DNA from: Chloroflexota bacterium
Lineage (GTDB): Bacteria; Chloroflexota; UBA5177; JANWHV01
Assembly: GCA_025450375.1 (NCBI GenBank)
Contig: JANWHO010000054.1
Coordinates: forward strand, 1-8,077
Direction: 5' to 3'
DNA length: 8,077 nucleotides
Of this stretch, positions 5,457 to 8,077 are shown piece by piece. Numbering within the stretch: the first letter of the stretch is position 1; the number at the start of each line of letters is the position of its first letter. A program made the translations under genes and the position numbers. The notes beneath the pieces are model-generated. The model was not told the DNA's origin, did no database searches, and saw nothing but the letters and a program-made list of their open reading frames with translations.

Positions 5457-6154
5457 GAGGCGGCGCCTTCCGCGGAAACCGGGGCGGGCGCGGCGCTCTT
5501 GGCGTCCCGCTTGGGAAACTGTGGACGCAGGCGGCCGTTCGACATGGTGATGAACAGATCCGGGTTAATGATCCGCTGCTCGAAATCCACCCACACCCGT
5601 GCGTCTTTCCGGCAATCATAGACCCGGCACACACTGGGCCGCTTCTCGTACACGCCACAGTGAAAGGTATCCGGATCTTGATGCACGCACCGGCCCACTT
5701 CTGGATTATGGCGGATCAAATACGGCTGCCCATATTCCCACCGCACCACTCCTTCGTCGAGATCCTGGGTGGACAGCGCGAAACGCATCGAGCAACAGGC
5801 GGCGCGGCAGAGGGGCAGGCGGGCCTCGCAATCGATGTCCGGCAGTTTTTCGGGCGGAATAGCATATTTGTCGGGGAACTCCGATGAGACCGCGACCCCG
5901 AAATCCTCGCGATCCAGCACGGCCTTGAGGCGCTTCAACTCCTCGGCCTGGCGTGATTCGAGTTCTTCCTCGCTAAGAAGGCCGCGCTCCGCCAGGAGAG
6001 AAGCAAGGGCTCCGACCTGGCTGCTTGCCGCCACGACCTGGCGGGCGAGGGTGTTGATCTCGTTATGGCAAAAGCCGAATCCAACCGCCAGTTGCCGCTC
6101 ATCATCACCCATGGGCTCGTTGTGCGGTACGGGTGCCATGGGAAGATCAATCAT
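5453..6154 (-). CDS. YkgJ-type cysteine-cluster (CxxCxxCC family) protein within the eCIS operon
   Basis: Of 233 residues, the C-terminal half carries eight cysteines: C109, C116, C120, C121, then C156, C166, C176 and C181. They lie in the order seen in the YkgJ/CxxCxxCC family (DCEARLPLCRAACC; GRCVHQD; FHCGVYEKRPSVCRVYDCRK). The family is thought to bind a metal or Fe-S cluster; its reaction is generally unknown. Residues 30-85 look helical and polar, with a possible short coiled coil around LSEEELESRQAEELKRLKAV. The tail after 210 is Pro/Ala-rich. No signal peptide or membrane segment is seen, so it is probably cytoplasmic. The ATGA overlap with the tail-terminator gene places it firmly in the operon, suggesting a job in assembly, cap modification or redox/metal sensing; this is inference. 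AAGGA seven bases upstream supports ATG 6154 over Met6 or Met15. Confidence 0.88.
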   Translation of the reverse strand: MIDLPMAPVPHNEPMGDDERQLAVGFGFCHNEINTLARQVVAASSQVGALASLLAERGLLSEEELESRQAEELKRLKAVLDREDFGVAVSSEFPDKYAIPPEKLPDIDCEARLPLCRAACCSMRFALSTQDLDEGVVRWEYGQPYLIRHNPEVGRCVHQDPDTFHCGVYEKRPSVCRVYDCRKDARVWVDFEQRIINPDLFITMSNGRLRPQFPKRDAKSAAPAPVSAEGAAS

Positions 6155-6161
6155 GAATGCG

Positions 6162-6166
6162 TCCTT
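6162..6166 (-). promoter_or_regulatory. Ribosome binding site of the cysteine-cluster gene
   Basis: AAGGA on the minus strand, 7 nt before ATG 6154, selects this start over the in-frame ATGs at Met6 and Met15. Confidence 0.65.
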
Positions 6167-6307
6167 CTAGTCGGGAAAGGGCACGTCGCGGACCCACCTC
6201 GGCGGGCCTGGTCGAGTCGCGTTTCTAACCTGAAGTGAACCGGGGGTGCGCCCATTAGGGGCCCTTCTGGTAACGGACTTGCACGAATCAGGGTTCGCCA
6301 ACAAAGA

Positions 6308-6329
6308 GCGACGATTGAGGGATCGTCGC
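6308..6329 (-). terminator. Leader hairpin with U-rich tail: attenuator or weak terminator
   Basis: On the minus strand GCGACGAT (6329-6322) pairs perfectly with ATCGTCGC (6315-6308) around the loop CCCTCA, and TCTTTGTTG follows. Eight pairs plus a broken T tract fit a weak intrinsic terminator. It could end read-through from the ATPase gene, or attenuate the candidate promoter just upstream, whose transcript would meet it after roughly 20 nt. An alternative stem, ATCGTT (6339-6334) with GACGAT (6327-6322), shares its left arm and would exclude it. The structure is seen; its function is uncertain. Confidence 0.4.
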
Positions 6330-6352
6330 CGCCAACGATGATGGCCGTGGCT

Positions 6353-6381
6353 ATTATACCCTCTCTCTGGCCGTTTCTCTA
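6353..6381 (-). promoter_or_regulatory. Candidate sigma70-type promoter for the structural gene block
   Basis: A consensus -10 TATAAT (6358-6353) lies 17 bp after TAGAGA (6381-6376), which matches TTGACA at four of six bases. Transcription would start near 6346 and leave a leader of about 190 nt before the cysteine-cluster gene. It is in the only gap above 250 bp and stands out from its GC-rich surroundings. The weak -35 and the tandem repeat directly upstream suggest activator dependence. Confidence 0.55.
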
Positions 6382-6385
6382 GTCC

Positions 6386-6409
6386 CCCCGCACATTTCCC
6401 CGCACATTT
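6386..6409 (-). repeat. Perfect 12-bp tandem direct repeat upstream of the promoter, candidate operator
   Basis: Two adjoining copies of AAATGTGCGGGG (minus strand, 6409-6398 and 6397-6386) end 4 bp before the candidate -35. Their centre is about 51 bp before the predicted start site. A spacing near one helical turn with a head-to-tail arrangement is typical of sites for tandemly binding activators such as PhoB/OmpR-type response regulators. The repeat is certain; the regulator and its function are inferred. Confidence 0.6.
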
Positions 6410-6440
6410 TGCCAGGGCAATCCAGAGGGAGAGTTGCTCC

Positions 6441-8077
6441 TTACCGTCCGACTCGGTCGGAGGAAGGGAGAAGAGCATCCAGGGAGTCACTCCCCATTAA
6501 GCGCCCGGCTTTCTGTTGCTCCCATCGCACGGCCCGGATCAGCAACTCACTGGAGACCGGGCAACCTGCCTCGGCGGCCAGATAGGCGGCGGCCAGGGCG
6601 GCGCTGACAATCGAGCCCCCCGCCAGTTCCAGGCGCTCCGATACTTCGGCCAGCACCAAATCAGGCTCGCAGGGAGCCTCGGCCAATGCTCGTTGCCAGA
6701 GGCGAAGGCGATCCGCGGCCCCCGGAAGCGGGAAGTCGATGCTCACCCCAATGCGGCGGATGAACGCCTCGTCCAGATTGGCGCGCAGGTTGGTGGTCAG
6801 AATGGCCAATCCGCGATACCGCTCCATGCGCTGCAAAAGATAGGAGGTCTCTACGTTGGCATAGCGATCGTGGCTATCCTTGACGTCCGATCGCTTCCCG
6901 AACAGGGCGTCCGCCTCGTCGAACACCAGAACCACCCCGCAGCGTTCCGATTCGTCGAAGATCTTAGCCAGATTCTTTTCCGTCTCGCCGATATACTTAC
7001 TGATCACCTGGGCCAGGTCGATCTTGCACACGTCCAGCCCAAGGTCATTGGCGATCACCTCGGCGGCCATGCTCTTCCCCGTCCCCGGCTGGCCCGCGAA
7101 GAGCGCGGTCACTCCAGGCATCACTCCGCGCCCCATGCCCCAGTCATGCTGCACCCGTGATCGGTAGCGGACCCGGCTGCAGAGGTGGCGGAGAATCCGT
7201 AATCTATCCTCGGGAAGGACGATGTCCTCCCAGACAAAGCGGGGGGCGATCAGGGTGAGCGAGGGGCCGTTATGGCGCAGGGCGGCGCGGGCCGCTTGCA
7301 GCACATGGCGGACCTCGGGTGTTTCCCCGATCGCCGCCGCCCCGGCCTTGGCCACCAACGCCACTTCCTCGATCAAGGCCCCGCTCAGCCCGTCGGTTTC
7401 CGAGAGCGCCAGGAATGCCCGCTCATCCAGGGCGATGCCGTGGAGTTCGGCCACCTCGTGCCAGCGGATCAACCGATCCTGCGAGAGCGGCGGCGGCACG
7501 GCGACCGGGAGAACCCCCGTCCCCCCATAGGCGACGCCGCCCTGCTCCTCCTGGCTAACCAGGATTGGCGCGATGGGGCAGCGCAAGAGCCGCTGCCGGC
7601 AACTTTCGCCGTGCGCGGGGTGGCGCAGCAGCCCAGCCACCCCGGTGACGCAGGGAGTGAACCCCTTGAGCACCGCCTCGCGGAGGCACCGCTGCAACAG
7701 CGGCTCGAAGTCCTCGCGTTCGATCAGGCGGGCCCCATCGATCACCAACACCGGCCGTTGTGCTCGGCCGGCCACGGCCGCCGCCACGGCCAGACAGGTT
7801 TGTTCATCCTCTCCATGCAAGAAGGGTGGCGTGCCGCCGGTCAGGCCCTCGCTTACCATGGCCAAGACGCTCGCGGGGAGCGGGAGGTGCTGATCCTCGG
7901 TCAAGGTACGGGCCAGACCGCTAATGCCGGGATGCATGGTGGTATCTCCCAGGAGATACCAGGGAAACCCGCGCTCCAGGGCGATATGCTGCTTGACCAG
8001 GGGATCGTCCCCCGGCGTTTTGAGCAACTGCCAGTACTGCAGCCGCCCACCCGCCGCGAACGAACTGAGATATTCAA
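6441..8077 (-). CDS. AAA+ ATPase of the eCIS (Afp15/Pvc15-like), 5' end beyond window
   Basis: The frame is open to the right edge, with 544 codons visible; the TTG at 8027 is inside the gene (EYLSSFAAGG then RLQYWQ precede it in frame). Counting from that TTG, the active AAA+ module spans about 265-450: Walker A GQPGTGKS (312-319), Walker B VVLVFDEAD (365-373), sensor 1 TTN (411-413) and the arginine pair FIRRIG (422-427). Before it, residues 60-230 look like a second, degenerate nucleotide-binding fold. FLHGEDEQTCLAVAAAV sits where a Walker A would be but lacks GK[ST], and VLVIDGARL resembles a relic Walker B strand. This tandem layout is usual for eCIS ATPases. The family is required for, or strongly aids, particle assembly; the mechanism is unsettled. 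Its stop lies 286 bp before the next gene, so it may be partly uncoupled from the structural block. Confidence 0.95.
   Translation of the reverse strand, partial: EYLSSFAAGGRLQYWQLLKTPGDDPLVKQHIALERGFPWYLLGDTTMHPGISGLARTLTEDQHLPLPASVLAMVSEGLTGGTPPFLHGEDEQTCLAVAAAVAGRAQRPVLVIDGARLIEREDFEPLLQRCLREAVLKGFTPCVTGVAGLLRHPAHGESCRQRLLRCPIAPILVSQEEQGGVAYGGTGVLPVAVPPPLSQDRLIRWHEVAELHGIALDERAFLALSETDGLSGALIEEVALVAKAGAAAIGETPEVRHVLQAARAALRHNGPSLTLIAPRFVWEDIVLPEDRLRILRHLCSRVRYRSRVQHDWGMGRGVMPGVTALFAGQPGTGKSMAAEVIANDLGLDVCKIDLAQVISKYIGETEKNLAKIFDESERCGVVLVFDEADALFGKRSDVKDSHDRYANVETSYLLQRMERYRGLAILTTNLRANLDEAFIRRIGVSIDFPLPGAADRLRLWQRALAEAPCEPDLVLAEVSERLELAGGSIVSAALAAAYLAAEAGCPVSSELLIRAVRWEQQKAGRLMGSDSLDALLPSSDRVGR

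Noticed and set aside
4611..5621. Plus-strand open frame of 336 codons
   Set aside because: It lies antisense to the DUF4255 and cysteine-cluster genes, whose products are recognisable families. Its translation is His/Arg/Pro-rich, with no known motif.
6253..6297. Further small hairpins in the leader (CGAA-CCCTGA-TTCG at 6297-6284; GCCC-CTAAT-GGGC near 6262-6250) as a riboswitch or CsrA/RsmA array
   Set aside because: Stems are only 4-5 bp, the loops lack the GGA motif on the transcribed strand, and I recognise no riboswitch consensus.
6516..7160. Plus-strand 214-codon frame
   Set aside because: Antisense to the conserved Walker A/B part of the ATPase gene; no recognisable domain.
8025..8027. 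TTG 8027 as the start of the ATPase gene
   Set aside because: The frame stays open to the window edge with plausible coding sequence (RLQYWQ), and the upstream part of the N-terminal region is missing.

Overview
The window is GC-rich bacterial DNA. Every gene I can support lies on the minus strand, so transcription runs from high to low coordinates. It holds the middle of an extracellular contractile injection system (eCIS) locus, a phage-tail-like device of the Afp/PVC type. The gene content (two gp19-like tubes, one sheath, a DUF4255 terminator, an Afp15-like AAA+ ATPase, a tail-assembly protein, DUF6760 and a DUF4157 protein) resembles loci known from environmental bacteria such as Chloroflexota, NC10-like lineages and other uncultured groups. 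I cannot fix the phylum from this sequence.

Layout in order of transcription. 8077-6441: AAA+ ATPase, cut by the window edge at its 5' end. 6440-6155: the only sizeable gap, with a candidate sigma70-type promoter (TATAAT), a perfect 12-bp tandem direct repeat just upstream of its -35, and a leader hairpin. 6154-5453: YkgJ-type cysteine-cluster protein, coupled by an ATGA overlap to 5456-4626: DUF4255 tail-terminator protein with an extra C-terminal beta domain. 4512-2875: contractile sheath. 2837-2391: first tube protein, joined by an ATGA overlap to 2394-2026: tail-assembly (chaperone-like) protein. 2080-1832: DUF6760 protein, in the -1 frame. 1807-1776: a 14-bp hairpin. 1751-1278: second tube protein. 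1285 to the left edge: a long Ala-rich protein that reaches a DUF4157 domain as the window ends. Baseplate, spike, LysM and tape-measure genes are not seen and would be expected beyond the left edge.

Working together: tube subunits stack into the inner tube, the sheath polymerises around it, the DUF4255 protein caps the distal end, and the ATPase is thought to act in assembly or recycling. The tail-assembly/DUF6760 pair sits in the place where many tailed phages encode a G/GT-type chaperone pair. The DUF4157 protein is a cargo or cargo-loading candidate.

The most notable observation is at the junction of the tail-assembly and DUF6760 genes. A run of seven G lies in the exact phase of a -1 slippery heptamer, directly before the UAG stop. 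It is followed after 6 nt by an 11-position stem-loop. A -1 shift would join the assembly protein to DUF6760, which has no well-placed start of its own, into a 187-residue fusion. This is the architecture of the lambda G/GT programmed frameshift, here inside an eCIS operon.
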